The position numbers and the translations under genes were made by a program. 64,000 bases of DNA from contig NZ_BAABJG010000021.1 in the NCBI RefSeq assembly GCF_039543185.1, positions 248,001 through 312,000 of the forward strand, in the 5' to 3' direction. Shown here piece after piece: positions 25,310 to 33,976 of the stretch (position 1 is the first letter of the stretch; each line of letters opens with the position of its first letter). Origin of the DNA: Paenibacillus_S vulneris (lineage in GTDB: Bacteria; Bacillota; Bacilli; Paenibacillales; NBRC-103111). Below the pieces are notes generated by a model. The model was not told where the DNA came from and ran no database searches. It worked only from the letters and a program-made list of their open reading frames with translations.

Positions 25310-28300
25310 CTATTCGATCAAATTCGCAATATGAACGAGATCCGTAATATTAATGATTCCGTCTTGATTAAAGTCCATAGGCTTGACTTGCTCCCAATTT
25401 GGAGTGGAGCTCGTGAATCCGTAGTACGATGCAATCATGCCCAGATCTGCGATAGTGACGAGCAAGTCGTCATTGAGATCGCCATCAACCGGGGCGTATT
25501 TCTTCGCTTCAAACGCCGCAACCGCAGCATTCAGCTCGCTGGCTGCGCTATCAAGCTGCTGCTGTGCTGCTTCCAGGTTACTCAGCATGGCTTTGGCTTT
25601 GTCGATAGCAGCTTTCAGCTCTGACTTGGCCCCCGCCGGGTAATGTCCTGCATGCATGCCTTCCAATGCGGAGGCATATACCGCTTCCGCGTGCTCAATA
25701 GCCTTCTGCAGAGCGGCTGCGTCTACTCCGCCCACCTGGATGCTGATCGATGCCCCGCTTGGCTGTACAACGCCTCCGTTTTTATCTGCCAATTGGACGG
25801 ACTTGGTCGATATCGACGTAGATGCAGGCTGACTTAAAGTCTTGGCCATCCAATTCAATTGAATGACAGGGCCGTCTGCGGCAACCGCACCAGTTTGCCC
25901 CATGCTAACCGCAATCAGGCGAAGCTCCCCAGGCGTGTTCTTCTTCTCCATGACATACAGTCCGTCAACGAGGGATTCTGCTGACACGAACTCAAGAACA
26001 GCCGCATCGTATTGCAATGTAATATCCTGGGCAAAAATAGCATTCGATGCACCCATATTAGCCAGCCCGAACTGAACCGCAAGCGGCTTGCCGTAATCGA
26101 CTTGCCCGGAACCGCTCAGCTTCGCTATCGGCAGAGATGATGAGCTTGGGGCAGCGGCCGCTTGGTTCGAAGGACCGCTCTCACCGGCCGCGTTGCTAGC
26201 CGTAACGATATAGTAGTATGTGGTCCCGTTCTCTACATTTGAATCCGTGTAGGAGGTTCCGGCTAGTGAATCGGCAATAGTGGAGTAGCTGCCGCTGCTC
26301 GACTGGCTTCGCTTGACTGAGTAGCTGACCGCACCGTTCACCGCATTCCAGCTTAAGACGATCTGTTTGTTTCCTGCTACAGCCGTCAAGCCGGTTGGAG
26401 CAGCAGGCACTTGAGACGGCGCAGAAGTATTGCCGTTGGCACCGATGTCCGTTCCCTTAGGCGTACCGGCCCCCTTCATATCACTGTTCGCCGCCAGCTT
26501 CAGGAAGCTCCCTACGTTAGGGGAACCGTCCGCATTACGTGCAATTGCCGGGGTCAGGCTGACGAAATCGTCGTTGCTTGCAGCTAGCCCTTTGGCATTA
26601 GTGCTTTTCTTGTTCTTCCACCATACGTTCGAGCTGTCCACATCCGTTCCGGACGTTTTATCACTCGCCGTCCCCTGGTACGACAGGTTATTCGTAAAAA
26701 TATGCGTTCCCGAATCAAAGGCAAAGTTGGATTCCCCATTGGCCCATGAAGTGTTGTTGGTCATTTGGATAGACCCGGGATTGCTGTTATACGTAAATCC
26801 GTGCTTTTTGTTCTGGAAGGCGATGCTATTTTGTACGATGTGATCTACTTTAATCTTCTCGCCTCCGAGCTTGAAGCCGTTGCCGTCGCTGTTCGTGGTC
26901 GTGTTCCCTTCCGACGTTTGACCATTATGATGGGAAATGCTGTTGCGGATAATAACCGGATAGGTAGCTCCCGTATCCGTCTTCGTATACAGATCCCAGC
27001 CGTCATCGGTATTATAGGCGGCGATGCAGCCGTCGAACATGTTGCCCGGACCGATCGTAAGCTTGGCGGCAAAGCCGTCCGCATCCTCCCCATTATCCGG
27101 ATCAAAATTATCGTGGGAATACACATTGATGATTTCGTTGTAGCTCGGCCACTCTTCCCGGGAGGCAGTGGAGCTGTAACGGCTGATTTGTAAGCCGGTA
27201 TCTTTGTTATGATGCGTCTCTACGTTCTCGATACGGTTATAATTGCCCCCGATAAAGATTCCGTTGTCACCCGCGCCTTTCACCTCCAGCCCATACACAA
27301 ACCAGTAGCTGCCGAAGATTTGCAGGCCTCTCATCGTAGAGTCAAACGCTTCTGCCGAGAAGTCCATGACCGGCTTCTCCGAGCCGTAGGCAGCCAGCTT
27401 TTTCCGGGCATCCGCAGTACCGCTGTTATTGCGCTCGATAGTCACAGGTGAGGAGTAGCTGTAAGTGCCGCCGCGCATGTAGATCGTTTTTCCTGCGCCG
27501 ATTTTTGTCAAAGCTGCCGTTAACGACATCGGACTTGCCATCGTTCCCGCATTGGAATCCAAACCGTCTGGAGACACGATAATGTCGCCTTCTACCGGAT
27601 TAGGTGTCGTTACTTGTGCCGGAGTAGCACTTACGACAGCCGAGCTTGCGCTTTCGCCCGCTGCATTAAGAGCTGTGACCACATAATAATAGGTCGTTCC
27701 GTTCATCACAGCGGTATCCGTGTGAGTGGCAGCAGCTATATTGGAAGCCAGCTCACTGAAAGGACCGGCTGCACTCGTGCTGCGCTTAACACGGTAGGAG
27801 TCTGCCCCCGAGACCGCCCCCCACGACAGCTGTACCTTCGAATCGCCTGCACTTGCGGTGAAGCCCGTTGGAGCCGCCGGTACTACCGGTGGATCCACCA
27901 CAATGGCCGGCGTTGCACTCACTTGAACGGAGCCGGCCCCTTCTCCCGCTGCATTGACAGCGGTAATCACGTAGTAATAGGTCGTTCCGACCGTTACCGA
28001 CGTATCCGTATAACTGAGCCCAGTCGTTGTAGCAACGGTCTGATAACCGCTTCCGTTCACCGTGCTGCGCTTGATATGATAGCTGGTCGCGCCGCTGGCG
28101 GCGTTCCATTGGAGCGCAATTTGACCGTTTTTCGTCGCAGCTGCTTTGACGCCTTCTACCGCGGCAGGGACCTCCACGCTTCCCCCACCGGTTGAATAAC
28201 CCGAGGTAAGCAGCCAATTTTCCTTAGCCCAATGCAGCTGGCCCGCACCCGCTCCCTCCGGCCCTGTCAGACGGGAGATCAGAGTGGACGGATCGTCTGC

Positions 28301-31111
28301 GCTATAGCTGTAAGGAAGCTCCGTCATCCCGCTCCATGCAAACTCCAGCGGAGGGGCCGGTACCGGAGCTAACGGACTGTCCGTTGTATTGCTGTCACCT
28401 TGGAATACTTTGCCGTCCATTGAATAGATCGTATTTTTCGCTAAAATTTTGCCGGTATACTGCGTCTTCGCGGCATCCACCTGGTTGTTTCGGATCGGAT
28501 AGAACACGTCGATAATATGGGAATTCTCAACGAGTACAGCTCCTCCTTCCGTAGAAATAGCCCCATTACTAGTGATGCCGAAATGATATCCTTTGGATGA
28601 AATTGCGGCCGCCTGGGCATCGGAAATCCGTTTTTTGGCCTCCCAGTTGCCTGCACTGTCCATTACGATATTGTAAGCGTGTACATTACCGCCTCTAAGA
28701 CGAGGCATCCGATCCTGCATATCTTTGTAATAGTTATGGTGCAAGGTTACCTGGAGGTTGGGGTTCTTGGAATCAAATTCCGTCGCGCCTACCAGATGCT
28801 GCTTCTTTTGGCCGGCCGATACGGCGATAATATCATCGGTGCTCAGCCCTTGATCCCGTAAAAATTTGTACATCGCATAATTTGACGGGTTCTGCTCCAG
28901 ATAGTTGATTTGCCGGGTAACCCAGCTGTTCCCGCTTCGGTCATCGCCTCTAAACAGTGACCAGGAAATCGTTACGCCAGACGAGCCCTGCTTGACGTCG
29001 ATGCCGCCGTCATAGGATTTGTTGAAGGTGCAGTGGTCGATCCATACCTTGGAGTCGTCCTCTACCGTCATGAAATCCCAATCGTTCTTATCGTAATCGC
29101 CCTTGGAAAGCTCATCCCACTCCCACAGCTCATCGAATTCCAGGTTGCGGAAGATCAGATTGGAGCTGTGCTTGACAGTGAAGCCGGCATGCTTGATTTT
29201 GGCCCCGTTAGCCGAGAAGATCGTCATGTTATTGACGGTATCGATATAGATTTTGCTGACACCGGTCTCCAGAAGAACCGGATGCGTCTTCGGTGCGATA
29301 TTAGCAACGAATAGGGAGCCTGCCGCCGTCTTGGCTTCCGCCGGAATCTCGTTCCAGCCCAGGTCCAGATCGTTCATAATCTCGACGACTTTGTATCCGT
29401 TCTTACGGTTAATGGCTTTAGCGAAATCAAGAGCGTTGTACACTTTGATGTATTTGGCATCCGTCTCCGGAATGCTGCCTCCGCCTGGATTCCCGTTTGC
29501 AAAGCCCGTTAGATTATACTGTTCCACAGGCGGCGCCTCAACCGGCGTTGCGGTTACCGCTGCAGACGGTACGCTTTCCCCATTGCTGTTTACAGCCGTC
29601 ACGGTGAAATAGTAGGTCGTATGGTTCGTCAGACCCGTGTTCACGTAGCTGGTCGATGGAATGGCCGAAGCGACCGTCTCGTAGTTCAGCCCATCCGTAC
29701 TGCGTTTCACATTGTAGCTCTGAGCGCCGCTGACCGGATTCCAGGATAAGGCCACTTGGCCTTGGCCCGCTGTCGCTTTTAATCCAGCTGGAGCCGACGG
29801 CGGAGGCGATTGCACCGGAATGGCCGTCGCTTCTGTCGAATTGCCGCTTTGTCCCGCTTCATTTACGGCGGCTGCGACAAAATAATAAGGCTTGTTGTTC
29901 GTCAATCCTTTGACAATATAGGCATTCGTCTCGATTCCCGCTATCTCGGTATAAGGGCCTCCGCTTATCTCAGCATATTTGATAATGTAGCTTTCCGCCC
30001 CGGAGACAGGAGTCCAGGTCAAGCTCACTTCCCCGTTCCCAGATGCCGCAGTCAGACCGGCTGGCGCAGAAGGGATTTGCGGAGCTTGCGGAGTGGCTGA
30101 AGCTTCGTTCGAAAGGCTGCTTTCGAGCCCATTCATTGCAGCGGTAACAACATAATAGTAAGTTGTGCCGTTAGTAAGCCCCTTGTCCTCGAAAGACGCA
30201 GCGCTTAAACCGGCGGCAATCTCCGTATAAGGTCCGCCGGTCATATTAGACCGCTTGACCGTGTAGGTCATCCCGTTGACCGCCGTCCATGTCAATTGGA
30301 CCAGACCGTTACCGGCAGCCGCAGTGACTCCTGTCGGAGCAGAAGGCTTTGCCACTTTGGTGTACACCTGCAAATTGTCATAATACATGCTGGCCGTTTG
30401 GGAGCCGGCCGTATAGGCTTGCAGCTGCGCTGCTTCCGCGGGGGATGCCGCTTCCGTAAAGCCCCATTGTCCTGCGGAAGTATAGGCGCCTGTCGGGCTT
30501 GTTCGTACGAAGGATTCCGCTTTTTGCGCATTCGTATCTATTTCGATTTTGAAATGATACCATTTGTCCTTTTCAAAATTGGGAACAACCTTTTTATTGG
30601 AACCGCTTACGTATTGAGATACGTTAACCCCGGAATCGCTCAGGCGGAGCTCGACCAGGGCTTGACCGGCCTGGTTTTCCACTCTCATCATCCGATAGTT
30701 CGTCGCATCCGTTCCGGACTTATCCGCACGCCAGTCGAATTCCACCGTCACCAATCCGGTCGCCTTCGATGGAAACGTCCGAAGGAAGCGAGTCGTTCCC
30801 GAGCCCGAATCCAGCACATGCATCAGCTTCCCGGTCTTATCGTTATTAACCGTTCCATTAGCGATGTCACCGGCCCCGAGAATGCCTACATCGTTGGAAG
30901 CCGTTCCTGGATTGGGGCTGATCGTATACCCCGCTGCTTCCAGATCCGCCCTTCCCGAGCCCGTTTCGTAATCATCGTTGACGATTGTCGTCGCTATAAA
31001 ATCTCCGTTCGCGGCAAACGAAGGATTCATCAACGCTAAGGAGCTTAACTGCAATACGTTCAAAGCCATCGCAGCACTTAACACTACGCTTAATAATCGC
31101 TTAGCTTTCAT
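25310..31111 (-). CDS. Giant secreted pectate lyase: PL1 and PL9 domains with FN3, cohesin, FIVAR and dockerin modules
   Basis: A 1933-residue extracellular enzyme cleaving polygalacturonate by beta-elimination. Approximate order: signal peptide 1-34; LamG-like sandwich 40-252; three FN3 domains 254-525; PL1 beta-helix 530-970 (KVWIDHCTFNKSYDGGIDV, HHNYYKDMQDRMPRLRGG with the catalytic-region Arg); two FN3 978-1165; PL9 1172-1565 (DIIVSPDGLDSNAGTMASP, HDNFDPDNGEDADGFAAK, DGNGFKLGGEKI); FN3 1570-1655; cohesin-like domain 1662-1792 (DITLQYDAAVLEFVSAES); FIVAR 1796-1868; dockerin 1874-1933 (GDLNDDLLVTIADL, DFNQDGIINITDL). It thus carries both interaction partners in one chain. It is the first gene of the operon with the anchor protein. 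The two lyase classes in one protein are unusual. Confidence 0.92.
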   Translation of the reverse strand: MKAKRLLSVVLSAAMALNVLQLSSLALMNPSFAANGDFIATTIVNDDYETGSGRADLEAAGYTISPNPGTASNDVGILGAGDIANGTVNNDKTGKLMHVLDSGSGTTRFLRTFPSKATGLVTVEFDWRADKSGTDATNYRMMRVENQAGQALVELRLSDSGVNVSQYVSGSNKKVVPNFEKDKWYHFKIEIDTNAQKAESFVRTSPTGAYTSAGQWGFTEAASPAEAAQLQAYTAGSQTASMYYDNLQVYTKVAKPSAPTGVTAAAGNGLVQLTWTAVNGMTYTVKRSNMTGGPYTEIAAGLSAASFEDKGLTNGTTYYYVVTAAMNGLESSLSNEASATPQAPQIPSAPAGLTAASGNGEVSLTWTPVSGAESYIIKYAEISGGPYTEIAGIETNAYIVKGLTNNKPYYFVAAAVNEAGQSGNSTEATAIPVQSPPPSAPAGLKATAGQGQVALSWNPVSGAQSYNVKRSTDGLNYETVASAIPSTSYVNTGLTNHTTYYFTVTAVNSNGESVPSAAVTATPVEAPPVEQYNLTGFANGNPGGGSIPETDAKYIKVYNALDFAKAINRKNGYKVVEIMNDLDLGWNEIPAEAKTAAGSLFVANIAPKTHPVLLETGVSKIYIDTVNNMTIFSANGAKIKHAGFTVKHSSNLIFRNLEFDELWEWDELSKGDYDKNDWDFMTVEDDSKVWIDHCTFNKSYDGGIDVKQGSSGVTISWSLFRGDDRSGNSWVTRQINYLEQNPSNYAMYKFLRDQGLSTDDIIAVSAGQKKQHLVGATEFDSKNPNLQVTLHHNYYKDMQDRMPRLRGGNVHAYNIVMDSAGNWEAKKRISDAQAAAISSKGYHFGITSNGAISTEGGAVLVENSHIIDVFYPIRNNQVDAAKTQYTGKILAKNTIYSMDGKVFQGDSNTTDSPLAPVPAPPLEFAWSGMTELPYSYSADDPSTLISRLTGPEGAGAGQLHWAKENWLLTSGYSTGGGSVEVPAAVEGVKAAATKNGQIALQWNAASGATSYHIKRSTVNGSGYQTVATTTGLSYTDTSVTVGTTYYYVITAVNAAGEGAGSVQVSATPAIVVDPPVVPAAPTGFTASAGDSKVQLSWGAVSGADSYRVKRSTSAAGPFSELASNIAAATHTDTAVMNGTTYYYVVTALNAAGESASSAVVSATPAQVTTPNPVEGDIIVSPDGLDSNAGTMASPMSLTAALTKIGAGKTIYMRGGTYSYSSPVTIERNNSGTADARKKLAAYGSEKPVMDFSAEAFDSTMRGLQIFGSYWFVYGLEVKGAGDNGIFIGGNYNRIENVETHHNKDTGLQISRYSSTASREEWPSYNEIINVYSHDNFDPDNGEDADGFAAKLTIGPGNMFDGCIAAYNTDDGWDLYTKTDTGATYPVIIRNSISHHNGQTSEGNTTTNSDGNGFKLGGEKIKVDHIVQNSIAFQNKKHGFTYNSNPGSIQMTNNTSWANGESNFAFDSGTHIFTNNLSYQGTASDKTSGTDVDSSNVWWKNKKSTNAKGLAASNDDFVSLTPAIARNADGSPNVGSFLKLAANSDMKGAGTPKGTDIGANGNTSAPSQVPAAPTGLTAVAGNKQIVLSWNAVNGAVSYSVKRSQSSSGSYSTIADSLAGTSYTDSNVENGTTYYYIVTASNAAGESGPSNQAAAAPSSSSLPIAKLSGSGQVDYGKPLAVQFGLANMGASNAIFAQDITLQYDAAVLEFVSAESLVDGLYVMEKKNTPGELRLIAVSMGQTGAVAADGPVIQLNWMAKTLSQPASTSISTKSVQLADKNGGVVQPSGASISIQVGGVDAAALQKAIEHAEAVYASALEGMHAGHYPAGAKSELKAAIDKAKAMLSNLEAAQQQLDSAASELNAAVAAFEAKKYAPVDGDLNDDLLVTIADLGMIASYYGFTSSTPNWEQVKPMDFNQDGIINITDLVHIANLIE

Positions 31112-31381
31112 CCTCTACCCCCATAAAGTATTAATGATTTCAGAGCGATGCTGTCTTACCTGCTGTTGCTGCAAGCATGTCCTTCCGCCTCGATGGACTT
31201 TTTCAGCGGACACCCGTTCACCTCCTAGGCGCATCATTCATGCCAACGTCACTTTCCAACTAAATGCTACTACATCCCGAATAATCATTAGGTTACATAT
31301 ATGGAATATTTATCATGAAATGGGGGATTTAACGGAGATGCTGAACAAATGATTATCTTTTGCCCGGATTAGGAATGGTGT

Positions 31382-31415
31382 ACAAAAAAAGAGACCCGGC
31401 CAACGGGGCCAGGTC
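31382..31415 (-). terminator. Intrinsic terminator inside the pectate lyase leader (possible attenuator)
   Basis: On the minus strand GACC-T-GGCC pairs with GGCC-G-GGTC, then TCTTTTTTT. It lies about 270 bp upstream of the lyase ATG and downstream of the promoter candidate, with no gene ending here, so it may be an attenuator or the end of a small RNA. Confidence 0.6.
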
Positions 31416-31449
31416 TTGAAGTGTTTATATTAAAAAGGGGGTCTTGGTT

Positions 31450-31478
31450 ATTATATTACACAAGAAACATGTTAAAAC
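31450..31478 (-). promoter_or_regulatory. Candidate promoter of the pectin operon
   Basis: A perfect TATAAT (minus strand, 31450-31455) with only a weak -35 (GTTTTA, 31473-31478, 17-bp spacer). A weak -35 would fit need for an activator. Confidence 0.4.
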
Positions 31479-31511
31479 GATAACAGAAATATTTCAGTTA
31501 TGTAACAAATA

Positions 31512-31525
31512 AGAAAACGCTTACT
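31512..31525. promoter_or_regulatory. cre-like catabolite control site
   Basis: AGAAAACGCTTACT matches the CcpA consensus TGNAANCGNWNNCA except at the two end positions. It lies about 35 bp upstream of the lyase promoter candidate. It could also be bound by the neighbouring LacI-family protein. Confidence 0.4.
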
Positions 31526-31533
31526 ATCATATG

Positions 31534-31629
31534 TTATCTATAAATGAGAAAAGCTATCAAAACGATGAAAAAACTTCTCAAATCATTGATAATAGGTCTC
31601 AAATCAACGATAAACGCTCTCAATTAAAG
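31534..31629 (+). repeat. Phased 21-bp direct repeats upstream of the cation efflux gene
   Basis: TCTCAAATCA-type units begin at 31576, 31597 and 31618 (exact 21-bp steps); the first two continue as NNGATAANN. A fourth, more diverged unit starts at 31555 (TATCAAAACGATGAAAA) and perhaps a fifth near 31535. Two helical turns per unit suggests cooperative binding of a regulator on one DNA face. Position is 75-170 bp before the CDF start. Confidence 0.6.
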
Positions 31630-31701
31630 TATTTGCCAAAATTCCGGACTTGACGTATAATCCGAACATAGCAAATATTCCATCAAGGCAGGTGAACATA
31701 G

Positions 31702-32664
31702 ATGAAAGAGTACGATTATCATCATCTACATCATGTGAAAGAGCAATCCAAATCGAAGAAGACGCTGTGGGTTACCCTTCTGTTGACTTTGTTTTTTACG
31801 ATTGTAGAAATTATCGGGGGGATCTTGTCCAACTCGCTTGCTCTCTTATCCGATTCGGCCCATATGATTTCCGACGTTCTGGCGCTGGGGCTCAGTATGG
31901 TAGCCATTTATATGGCCACTCGCCCTCCTAACGCCCGGTTTACCTTCGGCTATTTACGCTTTGAAATTATAGCATCCTTCTTGAACGGACTGGCACTCGC
32001 TATTATCGCTGTCGGAATTTTCGTCGAAGGGGTTCGCCGTTTCCTGAATCCGGAGCCAATCGATTTTAAGCTTATGCTCATTATCTCTTCCATCGGACTT
32101 GTGGTCAACGTGGTCCTGACCCTGGTATTAAGCCGCAGCATGAAGGAAGAAGAGAATTTGAACGTTCAAAGCGCGCTGTGGCACTTTATCGGCGATTTAC
32201 TCAGCTCGGTCGGCGTTATCATCTCCGCCACGCTGATTTATTTTACCGGCTTGCAGTGGTTTGACCCTTTGATCAGCATGGTCATCGGCGGCATCATCTT
32301 TATCGGCGGCTGGAAAATTATCAAGGAATCGTATCTGATTCTGATGGAATCCGTTCCCGAACGGTTCAACCTTGATGAAATCCGCAGCGACATTGCAAAG
32401 GTCGAAGGCGTCGAGGATGTGCATGAAATGCATTTCTGGGCTATTTCGTCCGATCATTATTCCTTGACCGCTCACGTCTTCATCAATAATAAAGTGCAGC
32501 CCTTCTGCATTATATTGGCGATTAACGAAACTTTAAAAGAAAAATACGGGATCGAGCATTCGACCATTCAAATGGAGAATGCCCATATTCACCCGCACGG
32601 AGAATACGGCAAAGAATTTTTACGGCATCAGGAAGAAGAACAATCCAAGCTTGTTACCGTATAG
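31702..32664 (+). CDS. czcD: Cation diffusion facilitator (CzcD-type Zn/Co/Cd efflux)
   Basis: A 320-residue plasma-membrane metal/H+ antiporter. It has an N-terminal His-rich stretch (YHHLHHVKE), six hydrophobic helices and a cytoplasmic domain. The transport-site residues are visible as D51-SA-H54-MIS-D58 in helix 2 and H161-FIG-D165 in helix 5, the HxxxD pairs of zinc-selective CDF proteins. The C-terminal domain (VEGVEDVHEMHFWAIS) and a His-rich tail (AHIHPHGEYG) could sense metal. It exports zinc, cobalt or cadmium from the cell. The ribosome site AGGTGA precedes the ATG. The upstream 21-bp repeat array is a candidate control region; a CzrA-type ArsR regulator gene is not in the window. 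Confidence 0.9.
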   Translation: MKEYDYHHLHHVKEQSKSKKTLWVTLLLTLFFTIVEIIGGILSNSLALLSDSAHMISDVLALGLSMVAIYMATRPPNARFTFGYLRFEIIASFLNGLALAIIAVGIFVEGVRRFLNPEPIDFKLMLIISSIGLVVNVVLTLVLSRSMKEEENLNVQSALWHFIGDLLSSVGVIISATLIYFTGLQWFDPLISMVIGGIIFIGGWKIIKESYLILMESVPERFNLDEIRSDIAKVEGVEDVHEMHFWAISSDHYSLTAHVFINNKVQPFCIILAINETLKEKYGIEHSTIQMENAHIHPHGEYGKEFLRHQEEEQSKLVTV

Positions 32665-32685
32665 TGCATTCCTCCGATATGCAAA

Positions 32686-32740
32686 AGCACCCTCCAACCT
32701 GTGAGAAGAGTCTTCTTACACAGGTGAGGGTGCTATTTCT
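32686..32740. terminator. Terminator between czcD and GH88 genes
   Basis: AGCACCCTC at 32686-32694 pairs with GAGGGTGCT at 32726-32734, with inner pairing ACCTGTG/CACAGGT; ATTTCTT follows on plus, TTTTGC on minus. Confidence 0.75.
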
Positions 32741-32786
32741 TACCTCGAGCCATGAAAGGCATTGGTGATATGGCAGCGTCTTATTT

Positions 32787-33917
32787 TTATCTTTCGTACC
32801 AGTATCCCTTGATTCCCTTCTCCAGGCGAACCAGAGCTTCCAGATAATAATAGTCGCCCCAGATCATATAATCATCCGGCGCATTGTCGCCGCGAACATG
32901 GTACGATCCATGCTCCAGGAACCCTTCGGCATCCGGTTGACCGATCGTAGCATACCCCTTAATAAGCCCTTTCAAGGAGCGTTCCAATCCTTCCTCCAGG
33001 AACTTGCGGTCGGCATCGTTCGCATCCAAATGAGACAAGAGCTCAATCAAGCCGGCAGCCGTAATGGCGGATGCGGAGCTGTCCCGGTATGTTCCCTCTT
33101 GTACCGGAACGTTGAAGTCCCAATACACCACGTCGTCTTCCGGAAGTCTTTCCAGGAAGTAACGCGCCATTCTTTTGGAGGTTTCAAGGTACAGAGGGTT
33201 CTTGGTGTAGTGATAGGACAAAGCAAAGCCGTAGATTCCCCATGCTTGTCCGCGCGTCCATGTCGAGCCGTCCTGGTAGCCTTGATGAGTTCCGCCGCGA
33301 ATCGCTTCGCCATTTTCCGGGTTAAAGTAAAACGTATGATAAGAGGAGTCATCGCCGCGCACTAAAAACCTGCGGGATTTATCCGCATGCTTGATAGCTA
33401 CGTCTTTATATTTCTCGTCCCCGGTCTGCTCATAAGCCCAATACAGCAGCGGCAAATTCATCATGCAATCGATAATGATGCGTCCGCCGTTCTCCGGATC
33501 ATCTTTGGGTCCCCAGGCTTGAATATACTGCCCCTTCTCTCTCCACCGGGTCATCAGCCAGTCGGCTGCCTCGAGAGTAAGCTGCTTGGCTGCTTCATCG
33601 CGTTCAATAATCCACTGCGCTTTCGAGGATAGAGAGTACAGGAAGCCGATATCGTGATGATCGATATGGCTTTTGGCATCCATCCGTTTGCGGAAGCTGG
33701 CAACGGTTTTCTCTGCCGCTTCTTTAAATACCGGGTCTCCGGAATATTCATAGCAGAGCCACAAAATGCCCGACCAGAATCCGTCGGTCCAGTCCGTATT
33801 GTCATTGAGCAAGTAATGACCGTCCTTGCTGACATGAGGGAATTGACCGTTATACTTCTCGATATTCGCTTTTGTTTTTTGTACTGCGTCTTCAATGGCT
33901 TGCTTCCACATGCTCAT
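32787..33917 (-). CDS. GH88 unsaturated glucuronyl/galacturonyl hydrolase
   Basis: A 376-residue (alpha/alpha)6-barrel enzyme. It hydrolyses the unsaturated uronic acid at the non-reducing end of oligosaccharides left by polysaccharide lyases. The two key acids appear as HHD89IGF and IIID150CMMN, at the spacing of the Asp88/Asp149 pair known from Bacillus GL1 UGL. The TRGQAWGIYGF motif of the barrel core is present too. There is no signal peptide, so it acts in the cytoplasm on imported products. A LacI-type regulator is encoded 59 bp upstream, same direction, and the pectate lyase operon is 1.7 kb away. This matches a role in pectin breakdown, although GH88 members also act on glycosaminoglycan products. 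Confidence 0.88.
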   Translation of the reverse strand: MSMWKQAIEDAVQKTKANIEKYNGQFPHVSKDGHYLLNDNTDWTDGFWSGILWLCYEYSGDPVFKEAAEKTVASFRKRMDAKSHIDHHDIGFLYSLSSKAQWIIERDEAAKQLTLEAADWLMTRWREKGQYIQAWGPKDDPENGGRIIIDCMMNLPLLYWAYEQTGDEKYKDVAIKHADKSRRFLVRGDDSSYHTFYFNPENGEAIRGGTHQGYQDGSTWTRGQAWGIYGFALSYHYTKNPLYLETSKRMARYFLERLPEDDVVYWDFNVPVQEGTYRDSSASAITAAGLIELLSHLDANDADRKFLEEGLERSLKGLIKGYATIGQPDAEGFLEHGSYHVRGDNAPDDYMIWGDYYYLEALVRLEKGIKGYWYER

Positions 33918-33976
33918 CGTGATCTCTCCTCATATTCATCATCATTGGAAAAGCTGCTGTACATCGCTAGTTCGGA

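Noticed and set aside
21612..31111. Full cellulosome with a multi-cohesin scaffoldin
   Set aside because: Each protein has at most one cohesin-like module and no CBM3 or cellulase is seen; only a small complex is supported.
31534..31629. CRISPR array
   Set aside because: Units are contiguous 21-bp direct repeats without spacers and with no cas genes near.
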